Origin: Sepiola atlantica
Lineage: Eukaryota > Mollusca > Cephalopoda > Sepiida > Sepiolidae
DNA length: 64,000 nucleotides
Assembly: GCA_963556195.1 (NCBI GenBank)
Contig: OY744522.1
Location: 41,230,263-41,294,262 of the forward strand
Direction of reading: 5' to 3'
The notes below the pieces were generated by a model. It was given only the letters and a program-made list of their open reading frames with translations. It was not told where the DNA came from and searched no databases. The position numbers and the translations under genes are program-made. Below, piece by piece: positions 21,350-33,479 of this stretch (position 1 is the stretch's first letter; every line of letters begins with the position of its first letter).

Positions 21350-22285
21350 CCACACAGTCATGTCTGTTTTTGTATTCTTTTTGGGCTAGTTTGCTACATT
21401 CACACATTATATGATTTACTGTTTCGTCTCTTTGTCCACATAGTCTGCATTTACTGTTTTCTTGGATTTTATCTATTTAGCTTTAATGTAGTTTGCCCTA
21501 ATGGCATTGTTCTGTGCATCCATCAGTAGAGATTCCGTTTCTCTGTTCAAGTGTCCTTTTCTTAGCCATGCCCAGCTATTTTCGTTGGTTTCTTTTCTTG
21601 TCAGTCTTCTGAAGCGTCCATGCAGTTGTTTATCTTCCCACTTTTCTTTTCTTGTCGTTTTGTTTCTGGTTTCGGTGCTTTTCGAGTTGCTCGCTGGAAT
21701 GGTGTCTCTTGCTGCAGTGAAAGATTTCCGTGTGTTGAGTTATGTATTTCTTCAGCTCTTTTTTTGAGTCTTCCACACAATCTTCCAGTCCTATCTTCAA
21801 GGTGCCTGACTTCTTCTTTGGTCAAGCCTATGAATGGTCCAGGAATAAACACCTGGGCAGTAGCACTAATAAGTGCTACTGCCCATGTGTTTATTCCTGT
21901 TACTTGATTTCTGCTATATAATTTCGTTTCTAGGAGTTTTCTTGTTCTACGTAAATATTCTTTTCCAATCTTCTCTTTCATTTATGTAGATTTGATTGTG
22001 TCTGATTCCAGAACTCCAAGATATTTGTAGCTATCCTGTTCGCCTAGCGCCCTCATTTCCTCTTGGTTGGGGAGTTCCATGCCTTCTGTAGTCTCCAGTT
22101 TTCCTTTTTTTTGTAGTAGTAGTGCACACTTTTCCATTCCGAATTCTATTTGGATGTCCTGACTGAAGATTCTGGTCGTATTTATCAGCTTTTCCAGTTT
22201 TGTTTTTGCTTTTTGCAAATAGTTTCAGGTCGTCTATGCACATCAAGCGGGGTTACTTTTAGTTCTGTGTCTGTAAACTTGTATC
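21350..22285 (-). pseudogene. R2-like LINE: RT palm end, thumb and CCHC region
   Basis: On the minus strand the translation passes through CIDDLKLFAKSKN (the RT catalytic YxDD box), FSQDIQIEFGMEKCALL, NQEEMRALGEQDSYKYLGV and KEYLRRTRKLLETKLYSRNQ. It then breaks frame and reaches SKCRLCGQRDETVNHIMCEC, a zinc-knuckle-like motif, and KLAQKEYKNRHDC. This is the order found in LINEs often annotated as R2-type, which end in a restriction-like endonuclease. That endonuclease is missing here because the copy stops at about 21345. Several frameshifts and a 30-base direct repeat (the GINTWAV region) make it inactive. The upstream end is at a TAG/AAT repeat. Confidence 0.88.
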
Positions 22286-22287
22286 CG

Positions 22288-22309
22288 GCATTATTATTAT
22301 TATTATTGT

Positions 22310-22351
<42 letters not shown>

Positions 22352-22372
22352 CAGTAGTAGTAGTAGTAAAAG
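22288..22372. repeat. (TTA)n-(GTA)n microsatellite
   Basis: ATT repeat passing into TAG repeat at the 5-prime, truncated side of the LINE copy. Confidence 0.95.
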
Positions 22373-23270
22373 GAGGAGGGAGATGAATGTGATGAGTAGG
22401 GAGAGTTGGAGGAGTAGGAGGGAAAGGAGATAGAGTAAAAGAGTAGTAAAGAAAGTAGATGAGCGCAAAGTGGCGGGAATTTTCGGTTGGTATTCATTTC
22501 GCACTAATCCTTAATGATACCACTTCATTCCACGAGTTGTTCGAACTTGAATCTTCATCTCTCCGCACTTGAACGATTAACTGTAACAATCTTCTTCTGA
22601 TATGAAAGAACACAAATTACTTTAGACACATAGAGACGTCACACACGCACACACACATATCTGCGTCTTTATAGAGTTAGGTACGTTTATATATTTGTAT
22701 GTACAACCGATCGTCAATAATTTTTTAACACAGCTGCTAGGCATAAAGAGTTCAACTGTGGGATATATATATATCTATTATATAAATCCCACCTGTATGT
22801 ATGTATGTATGTATGTAAAGCTTCTCCTCCGAGGGTACCCAACAAACGGTCACACGGGTGACATCATTCCGACCGGCCAGCTCAGGCACGTGTAATATCT
22901 CAGAACCGGAAAAAAATTGACTCTTCCGGGGTCGACTGAGCACTTTTCTCCAATGGGGGGTGGCTTTTTCCTCGATTTTCAACGTTATTTATACTAATTT
23001 GAGAAGAAATCAATGCTGTCATGTATAATTTGAAAAATAATGCCAAGTCACGATAAACCAGAAATGACGTCAGAGTAAGGGAATGCCGGGAAGAAATTCA
23101 CTCACACTATAACCCTTTTTTCCTTTCTTTCTTCTTTCCCTCTCACTCCCACACTTTCTACCTTTTTTTCTTAATTATTAATAGACGCTAATATTCCTCT
23201 CCCCTCCCTTCCTCAGTATGGCCGTTCTGTTATCATGATATAATCCTTCCAGGCATTACCTCCTCCTTTC
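22373..23270. other. No gene; possible transposon end near 22770
   Basis: From 22772 the sequence TCTATTATATAAATCCCACC, a short TATG repeat, then a GC-rich stretch (22820-22980) resembles the 5-prime end of some animal Helitrons, which begin with TC. No helicase or Rep domain is present and no 3-prime end was found, so this is only a suggestion. The rest is pyrimidine-rich and featureless. Confidence 0.25.
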
Positions 23271-23274
23271 AGAC

Positions 23275-23700
23275 CAAATTGTGGGGGGGCGCGTCGGCAT
23301 TCGCCGGTGGGGCGTCTACAGCCAAATTTGGGGGAGCCGGAAGTGTCGGCCTCGCGGGTTGGGCGCCTCAGGCCGCATTTTGGGGGAGGGGGAGTGTCGG
23401 CATTCGCCGGTGGGGCGCCTCTGGCCAAATTTTGGGAGGGGGGAGTGTCGGCATTCGCCGGTGTGAGCGCCCTAGGCAAAATTTGGGGAGGGGGAATGTC
23501 GGCATTCGCCGGTGTGAGCGCCTCAGGCCAAATTTAGGGGAAGAGAGTGTCGGCATTCGCCGGTGTGAGCCCCTCAAGCTAAATTTGGGGGAGGGAGAGT
23601 GTCGGCATTCCCCGATGGGGCTCCTCAGGCTAAATCTGGGGAGGGGGATACTGTCGCCTCTAGCCAGTGTAAGCACCTCAGGCCGTACTTTAGGGGAGCA
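23275..23700. repeat. GC-rich minisatellite, 51-52-bp unit
   Basis: GTCGGCATTCGCCGG recurs at 23292, 23344 (variant), 23396, 23447, 23499, 23549 and 23601. Each is followed by GAGCGCCTCAGGC and a G-rich AAATTTGGGGGAG spacer. The unit core matches the GTCGGCATTCCCCGG/GCGCCTCAGGC segment of the SINE-like repeat at 44474-44778, so the array seems to have expanded from it. Pro/Arg-rich frames on both strands are repeat translation. Confidence 0.93.
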
Positions 23701-23954
23701 CATATCAACCAACGAAAATAGAATTAAAAAGTAAAATGACAGTCTGATTTTTGATTTGAGAGTGTAAGATTGACACTTATCGGATAGGACTACACTTGAT
23801 CTCAAGGCAACAATGCCGAAGACAGATACTCGGCGTTGTCCGGGAGAAATATGCTCAATGTGCTAGAAAGAGCTGTTGTAGTGATAGATTTGTATAAGAC
23901 CCAGCACCGAGGGTGCTTCTACAATATAGGACGCGGAGGCTTCTGCAGAATAGG

Positions 23955-24335
23955 AACCATTGAAAATGATGAAGAATACCATGAGAGGATTGAAAGTTAT
24001 ATAGAATAGAATGAGAGGATTAAAAATGATGAAGAATATCACGAGCGGATTGAAAATGATGAAGAATATCATGAGAGGATTGAAAATGATGAAGAATATC
24101 ATGAGGGGATTGAAAATGATAAAGAATATCATAAAAGGAAAGAAAATAATGAAGAATATCATGAGGGGATTGAAAATGATTAAGTATATCATAAAGGAAT
24201 AGAAAATAATGAAGCATATCATGAGAGGGAATAAAAATGATTAAGAATATCATAAGGAGATAGAAAATAATGACGAATATCATGAGGGGATTGAAAATGA
24301 TGAAGAATATCATGAGGGGATTGAAAATGATGAAG
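23955..24335. repeat. 30-bp minisatellite
   Basis: Unit ATTGAAAATGATGAAGAATA plus TCATGAGAGG, with variable quality, about 12 units. Minus-strand frames such as FIIFNPLMIF are repeat translation. An isolated single unit occurs at 32942-32967. Confidence 0.95.
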
Positions 24336-27300
24336 ATGAGCATTATACATATCTATGATACATGATAAATATCTATGATACATATACATGATACATATCT
24401 ATGATACATAACACATATCTATGATACATATACATGATACATATCCGTGATACATGATACATATCCATGATAAATATCATTGATACATGATACATATCCA
24501 TGATACATATCCATTATACATGACATATATCCATGATACATATCCAAGATACATGATACATATGAATGATACATATCCAAGATAGATGATAAATACCCAT
24601 GATACATGATACATATCCATGATACATATCAATGATACATGATACCTATCCATGATACATATTCATGATACATATCCATGATACATATACATATCAATGA
24701 TACATATCCCTGATAACTGATACATGATACATATCCTTGATACATGATACACGATACATATCCATGATACATGATAATTGATACATATATATGATACATG
24801 ATGCATAATACATGATACATATACATTATACATATCTATCATACATAACACATATCTACGATACATGATATATGATACATACTATGATACATAATATATT
24901 ATACATATATATGATACATGATACATAATACATATCCATGATACATATCCATGATACACGATACATATCCATGATCCATAGCCATGATCCATATCAATGA
25001 TACATATCCATGATACCTGAGACATATCAATATCGATGATACATATACATATCCCTGATAAATGTCTATGATACATGATACATATCTATGATACATATAC
25101 ATAATACATATCTATGATAAATAACACATATCTATGATACATATCACAGATACATATCTATGATACATAACACATATTTATGATACATATCCAAGATACA
25201 TGATACATATAAATGATACATATCGAAGATACATGATACATATTCATGATATATATCCATGATACATGATACATATCTATGAGATCTATGATACATATCC
25301 ATGATACATGATACATATCCCTGATACATATCTATGATACATGATACATATCCATGATACATATCTATGATACATAATACATATCCATGATACATGATAC
25401 ATATTTATAATACATAAAACATATCTATGATACATATCCATGATATAGGATACATATCATTGAGATATATCCATGATACATATCTATGATACATGATACA
25501 TATCTATGATTCATTTTGCATGATATATATCCATGATACATATCCAAGATACATGATACATATCACTATATCTATGATATCCATGAAATCAATGATACAT
25601 GATACATATCGATGATACATATCCATGATACATCAAACATATCCATGATATCCATGATACACATCCATGATACATGATACATATCAATGATACATATCTA
25701 TGATACACATCCATGATACATGATACATATCCATGATACACAGCTATGATACGTGATACATATCCATAATACATGATACATCAATCATATCCATGATGCA
25801 TATCAATGATAGATTATACATGATACATATCCATGATACATGATACATATACATATCCATGATACATATCTATTATACATTATACATATACATGATACAT
25901 ATCTATAATACATAAAACATATCTATGATACATATCCATGAAACATATCCATGATACATAATACATATCTATTATACACATCCATGATACATGATATATA
26001 ATACATATCCATAATACATATCCATGATACATATCCATGATACATATCCATGATACAGGTTACTTATCCATGATACATGTCAAAGATACATGATACATAT
26101 CAATGATACATATCCATGATACATGTCACATATCCATGATACATATCTATGATACATGTTAATAATATATGATACATATCCATGATACATATCCATGATA
26201 CATATCCATGATACATATCAATGATAACATCTATGATACATATCCATAATATATGATACATATCCATTATACATATACCTGATACATGATACATATACAT
26301 GATACATGATACATATCCATTATAGATGATTCATATCTATGATACATATCTATGACACATAACACATATCAATGATGTATGATACATTATACATATATAT
26401 GATACATGATACATAATACATGATACATATCCATGATACATTATACAGATCCATGAAACATATCCATGATGCATGATACATGATACATATCTATGATACA
26501 TAATACATGATATATATCCCTAATACATATACATGATACATTACCATGATACATAATCCATTATACATGATACATATCCATGATACATATCCATGATACA
26601 TGATTCATATCCATCATACATATCCATGATACATGTATATGATACATGATACATATCCATGATACATATCTATGAAACATGATACATATCCATGAAACAT
26701 ATCCTTGATACATGATACATGATACATATACATGATACGTATCATGGATATTTTTGTAGAATGATACGATTCCATGATACATATCCATGATACATAACAC
26801 ATACCCATGATACATGATACATGATACATGATAAATTATCCATGATACATATCCATGATACATATACCTGATACATGTCCATGATACATATCTATGATAC
26901 CTGATACAAATCGATGATACATATCCATGACACATGTCTGTGATACATGATACATATCTATGATACATATCCATTATAAATTATACATATCCATGATACA
27001 TATACATGATATATATCAATGATACATATCCATGATACATGTACATGATACATATCCATGATACATAATACATATCCATGATACATATCCATGATACATA
27101 TACATGATACATATCCATGATAGATAATACATATTCATGATACATATCCATGATATATGATTCAGGATACATGATACATATCCATGATACATTCTACATG
27201 ATACATATCCATGATACATGATACATATACATGATCCATATGCATGATACATGATACATATCAATGATACATGATACATATCTATGATACATGTCTATGA

Positions 27301-27740
27301 TATATAACACAAATCTATGATACATGATACATAATACATGATATATATGCATGATACATGATACATATCCATGATTCAGTACATATATCCATGATACATA
27401 TCTATGATACATGACACATGATACATATCCATGATACATATCCATGATACATGATACATATCCATGATAAATATCCATGATATATTATACATATCGATGA
27501 TACATGACCCATATCCATGATACATGATACATATCCACGATACATGATACATATCCAGGATACATATCCATGATACAGTATACATATCCATCATACATAT
27601 CAATGATACATAATAGATGATACATATCGATGATACATGATACATACCTATGATACATGATACATATCCATAATACATATACATGATTCATGACACATAT
27701 CCATCATACATATACATGATACATGATAAATATCCATGGT
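24336..27740. repeat. Large 13/7-mer satellite array
   Basis: About 3.4 kb of GATACATATCCAT (13-mer) mixed with GATACAT (7-mer), in irregular order and with point changes. Many long minus-strand frames (MYHGYVSCI-type) follow from the repeat and are not genes. One short unrelated insert (about 26745-26765) interrupts it. Confidence 0.97.
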
Positions 27741-27800
27741 ACATTTCTATGTGCACCCTTGCAGAGATAGGTAAGTATATATTATGCGCACTAGGGCATG
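27741..27800. repeat. Single islet of the 35-bp satellite
   Basis: CTATGTGCACCCTTGCAGAG, then ATAGGTAAGTATATA: the same sequence as the first units at 28876-28960, embedded in the 13/7-mer array. Confidence 0.8.
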
Positions 27801-27964
27801 ATATATGATACATGATACATATCAATGATACATATACATGATACATGTCCATGATACATAATCCATGATACATGATACATATCCATGATACATATCTATG
27901 ATACATTATACATATCCATGATACATATCCATGATAAATGTATATAATACATGATACATATCCA
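27801..27964. repeat. 13/7-mer satellite, continued
   Basis: Same GATACATATCCAT/GATACAT repeat as 24336-27740. Confidence 0.95.
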
Positions 27965-28375
27965 TGCATAGGGACGGCGATAGGTACGTATTAAGCATTC
28001 GGACCGGGGCGGCGATATGTCCATATTTAGTATACGCACTGAGGCAGCGATAGTTACATATGTAGTATGCACACTTGAGCTTCGATAGGTACGTATATAG
28101 CATGTGCATATAGGCGGCAATAAGTATGTATACAGAATGTGCACAGGTCCGGTGATAGGTATGTATTTAGCATGCACTCCGGGGCGGCGATCAATACGTA
28201 TATAGCACGCAGAGCATAGCGGCAATAGGTACGTATATAGCACGCACACCGGGGCGACGATAGGTATGTATTGAGCATTTACACTGGGTCGGCGATAGGT
28301 ATGTATTTTGCATTTGCACCAGGGTGGCGATAGGTACGTATTTAGCATTCGCACAGAGGCGGTATAGGTACATGA
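27965..28375. repeat. 35-bp satellite, block 1
   Basis: GGCGGCGATAGGTACGTATA plus TAGCATGCGCACCGG-type unit repeated about 12 times with period 35. GC content is much higher than in the flanking 13/7-mer array. Confidence 0.95.
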
Positions 28376-28868
28376 TGCATATACATGATACATATCCATG
28401 ATATATTATACATATCCATGATACATGATACATATCCATGAAACGTATATATGATACATAGCATATATATATATGATACATGATACATGATACATATCTA
28501 TGATACATGATACATAATACATGATACATATCCATGATACATGATACATATCCATGATACATATCCATGATACATATCCATGATACATGATACATATCCA
28601 TGATACATAACCATGATACATGATACATGACACTTATCCATGATACATGATACATCATCCATGATACATATCCATGTTACATATCTATGATACATGATAC
28701 ATATCCATCATACATATCCATCATACATTATAAATATCCATGATACATGATACATATTCATGATACATAACACATAATACATACAGATGATACATGATAC
28801 ATACCCATGATACATGATACATATCCATGATACATAATCATGATACATTATACATATCCATGATACAT
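28376..28868. repeat. 13/7-mer satellite, second block
   Basis: Return of the GATACATATCCAT/GATACAT repeat between the two 35-bp blocks. Confidence 0.95.
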
Positions 28869-29765
28869 ATCTATGTGCACCCTTGCAGAGATAGGTAAGT
28901 ATATAGTATGTGCACCCTTGCAGAGATAGGTAAGTATATAGTATGCGCACCAGGGCAGCGATAGGTAAAAATATAGTATGCACACCGGACCGGCGATAGG
29001 TATATACATAGTATGTTCACTGGGGTGGCAATAGGTACGTATATAGTAGTGCATAGGGGTTGCGATAGGTACTATTTAGCATTCGGACGGGGCGGTGATA
29101 GGTACGTATTTAGCATTCGGACCGGGGTGGCGATATGTACATATTTAGTATTCGCACTGAGGCAGCGATATGTACATATGTAGTATTCACACTGGGTCGT
29201 CGATAGGTACCTATATAGCATGCGCATATGGGCGGCAATAAGTACGTATACAGCATGTGCACCGGGCCGGTGATAGGTATGTATTTAGCATGCACTCCAG
29301 GGGGGCGATCGGTACGTATATAGCACGCACAGCGGAGCGGCGATAGGTACGTATATAGCACGTGCACCGGGGCGGCGATAGGTACATATTCATCATTTGC
29401 ACCGTATCGGCGATAAGTATGTATTTAGCATTTGCACCAGGGCGGCGATAGGTACGTAGTTAGCATTGGCACAGGGGCGGCGATAGGTAAGTATTTAGCA
29501 TTCGCACCGGGGAGGCGATATGTACGTATATAGCATGTGCACATGGGCAGCAAAAAGTACGTTATATGGCATGTGCACAGGGGCGGCGATAGGTACTTAT
29601 ATAGTATCTGCACCCAGGCGGCGATAAGTACTTATATAGTATCTGCACCGGGGTTTCGATAGGTATGTATATATCATGTGCACTGGAGCGGCGATAGGTA
29701 CGTATATAATATGCGCACCGGGGTGGCGATATATACGTATATAGTATGAACACCGGGCGGAGATA
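28869..29765. repeat. 35-bp satellite, block 2
   Basis: About 25 units of the same 35-bp repeat (CGATAGG at 29341, 29376 and 29411 shows the period; the last has CGATAAG). Order and variants in 29085-29345 closely parallel 27970-28270, so the two blocks descend from one longer array by duplication. Confidence 0.95.
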
Positions 29766-30049
29766 AGAACCTATATAGAAGGCGTAGACAGAGGTGGTAC
29801 TTTTTATAGAAATATGTCATACTATTGCCCTGGGAAACGTAGGATGAAATGGTGGGGAAGAAACAGCTTTCACAAAAGGCTAAATTAAAAAGTAGCGGTG
29901 AAATTGGGCGACCAGGGAAGAGAAAAGTAGAAAGATAAAGAGACGGCCATAGAGAGAGGGAGAGAAATAGAAGTTTTAATATAGAGATGTTACACACGCG
30001 ATTTTTCTTCAATTATATGTTTTTATGACCCCGAGCAACGCCGGGTTGC

Positions 30050-30380
30050 CCTCACGACTGGATAACTTTTTCAATTTTTTCAATTTTTTCAAATTTTCAT
30101 TTTTGGACTGTCACTCATTTCCTGGATCAATCTTCAGTCAACCTCCTGGATATCTTTCATCAATATGTTTTTAAATCGTATGACTTGGATGGATTGTATA
30201 GATTTAACAAAAAAGTATGTTTTGGGGTTGATATATTTGATGTTATATACTATTATGTATTTTTGTATATATTTTTATATATTTTCAAAGTGCAATTTTA
30301 TTACATGCAGTAATGTCACTGCGGTAATGATTCTCTGAGGAGAAGAATTATCTTTGAAAACTCATGAGTTAAGGACGTCA
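30050..30380 (+). repeat. Dispersed repeat, copy 2 (partner at 2040-2362)
   Basis: Collinear with the reverse complement of 2040-2362, as described there. Just upstream, CCCCGAGCAACGCCGGGTT (about 30029-30047) resembles hairpins near the 3-prime end of some Helitrons, but the boundaries do not fit. Confidence 0.7.
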
Positions 30381-30384
30381 AGAT

Positions 30385-30558
30385 ACTTTGCTTGAACTTT
30401 GAATTCTAATAAAATTTGATTGGCACCTTATTTTATTATTTTATTTTATATTATGATATTAATGCTCTATCCAGTATATTGAGCTTCAGTTTTTATCCGG
30501 ATGTTTCACTAATTATAAAATATTAGTTGACTCTCATATCCTTTGTTGGATTACTTTA

Positions 30559-30620
<62 letters not shown>

Positions 30621-30750
30621 GTGTGTATTTTGGCAATATTTTCTCATTTATGTAAACATTGTTAAAAATAACAGAAATCGGCTGTTTAATTATACCTTTT
30701 AAATTAAAAAAAATTTCTGATGTTTTTTTTTTGTATTAAAATCAAAAAAT
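30385..30750. other. No gene; TA repeat inside
   Basis: Contains a (TA)n tract at about 30558-30617. The rest is featureless AT-rich sequence. Confidence 0.6.
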
Positions 30751-30754
30751 AATA

Positions 30755-31290
30755 AATGTTCCATAGGTGTCATAGGTTTCACAAACGTTTTAGATTCTTC
30801 ATCGAAGCATCCTCAGGTGTCAAAAGCAAATGAACAAAAAAGCTGGAGAAAGAAGAAAAAAAAAGACAGCGGAGAAACGCGCAGAGAACATTTTCGCATT
30901 GTCCAGGAAGTCGTTGACGATTTAAATTCAACAACGCTGGATAACACTACATAATAAAATCGCATTACGTTAAGTATTTTAAAATGTTGCCACTGGTTTC
31001 ATATGTGATGTTATTAATTTTAGGTTGTTGTGTTTTTATGTAGATAGCTTCCGGTATTTGAATTTCTTTAAAAAGAGGTTACGGAATGTATAATTTTATT
31101 GTTATTAACTAGAATTTGTCTTAAATCAGAGGAAGGACAGTTATGTTTTTGTAGATGTTGGTAAATTGAGCTAGAGTTTGCAAGATACATGGTGAGGCGG
31201 CGGGATAGGCTAGTGTTTGTAAAACTAATCGAAATTAATCGTTCGTGAAACCTGGAACATTTATTACATTTTTTCATTTTAAAACAAAAA
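30755..31290 (-). pseudogene. Penelope-like element 3-prime end (GIY-YIG domain)
   Basis: Minus-strand frame 31277-31068 reads KKCNKCSRFHERLISISFTN and then TSLSRRLTMYLANSSSIYQH, followed by an HNC motif. This is the GIY-YIG nuclease region of a Penelope-like element, with the CxxC linker in front. After a frame change the stretch EIQIPEAIYIKTQQPKIN continues the C-terminus. Toward 30770-30830 the minus strand has a CCTGAGGATGCTTCGATGAAG ... AAAACGTTTGTG terminal motif. The reverse transcriptase is absent: the copy is truncated at the 5-prime side. Confidence 0.75.
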
Positions 31291-31363
31291 AAACATTAAA
31301 AAATTGACAAAAATAAAAAAAGGTATAATTAAACCGACGAATTCGGTTATTTTAAACAATGTT

Positions 31364-31367
<4 letters not shown>

Positions 31368-31438
<71 letters not shown>
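31368..31438. repeat. (TA)n microsatellite
   Basis: Perfect TA tract abutting the half foldback element at 31439. Confidence 0.97.
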
Positions 31439-31441
<3 letters not shown>

Positions 31442-31625
31442 TTTAATTCATACAGACATGTACAAAATCTGCGACACTGGCATGTCGATGTTATCGATCT
31501 ACAGCTGTTAAAACTGAGATCTCATCCGGCAGAATTAGAAAGTCACGTGGTAAAATTTGGAAAGTCACGTGGTCAGACTTAACGGACTCAAGTCTGATCA
31601 CGTGACTTTCCAAATTTAAAATTTT
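31439..31625. mobile_element. Foldback element, family B, half copy plus hairpin
   Basis: 31439-31500 matches the arm of the element at 6366-6663 (GACACTGGCATGTCGATGTTA, then TCGATCTACAGCTGTTAA). Within it, 31553-31579 and 31591-31617 form an inverted repeat (TGGAAAGTCACGTG ... CACGTGACTTTCCA) around a short loop. The opposite outer arm is missing. Confidence 0.7.
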
Positions 31626-31639
31626 CTCTTTTTTATTTT

Positions 31640-32690
31640 TCTTTTCTCTGATGTCATCTATAAACTACCACGAGAGGCGTGCCCCCAAATCCGTACAAAG
31701 AAAGTGTCGTCACCTTCTAACTCAAAGTATCCCGAACGTTTTTATATATTTTAATACAACTTCCAACGAATGTTTAATAATCTAAAGCTTGTTCTTTCTT
31801 TTTTTTTCTTTTACAAATGTTTATGACGTGTCATCACCGCACTCTGTTGTGGTCCTTTTGCTAAAAAGTTTCCTCATGTTTTCTTTGTTTTAATTTCTGT
31901 ATACATTTATCTATGTACATTTTGAACTATTGAAAAGTGAAAGTGTTTTCATCTGTCGAATAAATACTCATTTCCAGCGGGAAGCAAAGTCCGTAAAACG
32001 AACCCAACTATTGCTGTTTTAATCTTCCTTATGGAAACACGACTTTGCGAAACTTGTAGGACGGATTTTAAAACCTTAAGTGCTAACATTTGGTAACTTG
32101 ACTAACGTTTTGTCAAGATGGTCTTACGGTGTGATCGTACTTATGTTGTGAGAATCTGAGCCAGATCGTAAAGGGAGGCGCTAAAAAATAGGTATGTTCA
32201 CGTAAGCGAGCTTCGTGTCTGCGCAAGAGGAAGTAGACGAAAAGAAAAAAGAAAACGAAAACGTGTGAGTGTCCGTCTAATGTCGGGGGATTAAATTTGA
32301 TCCACACTGACAACTCTTTTGTTTTAGGGTTTTATTTGGTGTTGCATGTAAGGAATTATGCTGCCATTTCGTTAAAGCTCAAGTACACTTCACAAGTACA
32401 GGGCGTGTTCAAAAGTGTATCAGCAATGGTGAGTTACGAAGAGAAAGCAAAACGAGGAATGACACGTTTTCTTGAATATGGGAGAAAGTGGCGGTGGCGG
32501 TGGCGATGGCGGTGGCGGTGAAGTGTAAACCATCGCGGACTGACTGACAACTCGGCGTGCGGTGTACGAGTCCTGGATGTTCCATAGTCTCACTTTCACA
32601 ATGTCTGTTGATAACCTTTAATAGACCTTATTATGAGTAGGCTTCTTTTTGTTTTACTAAAGATTCACCACTTATCAAGACCAAAAGCCA
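31640..32690. other. No gene recognised
   Basis: A short GGTGGC-type hexamer tract sits at 32491-32520, inside a 74-codon chance frame. Composition is slightly less AT-rich than average, but I cannot support an exon. Confidence 0.4.
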
Positions 32691-32694
32691 CTCG

Positions 32695-32925
32695 AGTATT
32701 AGGGTTAAGAATATGGATTGCCCCTCTTTAGACACAAGGTCAGTTTTTAATGTGAGGAAAATCTAGCTCCCCAAATTGGGCACTTATGATTGTAACAAAA
32801 AAAAATTGCTTAGTCTAGAAGGATTTCTCCTTCACTGACCAAAGGCAGAAAAGGTAAAGTGTAATTTCAGAACAAATACTACACTTTGCTCCTAGTTAAA
32901 AGGTCAAGAATGCCTGTAGTGTCAG
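32695..32925 (+). repeat. Dispersed repeat R, copy 2
   Basis: Matches the reverse complement of 18850-19060: AGACACAAGGTCAG at one end and CTCCTAGTTAAAAGGTCAAG at the other. Confidence 0.8.
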
Positions 32926-32941
32926 TTGAATGATCAATAAT

Positions 32942-32967
32942 TTTATGAGAGGATTGAAAATGATGAT
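32942..32967 (+). repeat. Isolated single unit of the 30-bp minisatellite
   Basis: A 22-base exact match to the 30-bp repeat of 23955-24335 (ATGAGAGGATTGAAAATGAT and two further bases), found once here. Confidence 0.6.
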
Positions 32968-32969
32968 TG

Positions 32970-33475
32970 AACAAAATTTAATTACTTAAGAGTTCAGTTT
33001 GACAAGTATTAGTTGATATTAGATTTGAAGACGACCTCGTTGTCGTCTCCGGAGAAGTAGTCTCGTGGTAATGTGTTTGTTTCACAGATGGGGAAGTCCG
33101 TGTAAAGAAACTCTGTTCATAGAACTTCCGTTTGATGTTTGGTACACGGCGACAGAAATGAAAGTTATGGCTGTGAATGTCTTACAAGGAGAAACTTGCT
33201 TGTCCATATAATTGCGATATGTCAATGCCGAGCAGATTACGTTTTTATTTCATACGGGATATCTTAAAAGGTTCAGCCAGACCGAATCTGAAATCAACAA
33301 ATTTAGATGTCTTAAAATACAACATTTACATTCCAAAACCTGCAATACATGACGCTTATTGGTGCGATGGCCACGATTCTATCAATAGATTAAATCAATT
33401 GAAAACCCACTTTTTTCTCCCGCCAAAATTAAGACATACTCAACTTCTCAAAGGCTGTTTAAAAAGAGAAATAGT
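32970..33475. other. Unassigned; 106-codon frame of unknown value
   Basis: An open frame at 33177-33497 (plus) has no domain I recognise. It ends where the R2-like LINE remains begin and may be either chance or a highly diverged upstream part of that LINE. Confidence 0.3.
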
Positions 33476-33479
33476 TAAA

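Noticed and set aside
23279..23805. 151- and 145-codon frames on opposite strands
   Set aside because: Both are translations of the 51-bp minisatellite.
24419..28983. Numerous minus-strand frames of MYHGYVSCI type, some over 130 codons
   Set aside because: The 13/7-mer repeat lacks stops in some frames; there is no start context or domain.
30029..30060. Helitron 3-prime hairpin with CTRR end
   Set aside because: A CCCG/CGGG-like hairpin is there, but the next sequence belongs to a repeat shared with 2040-2362, no matching 5-prime end was found, and the A/T insertion context fails.
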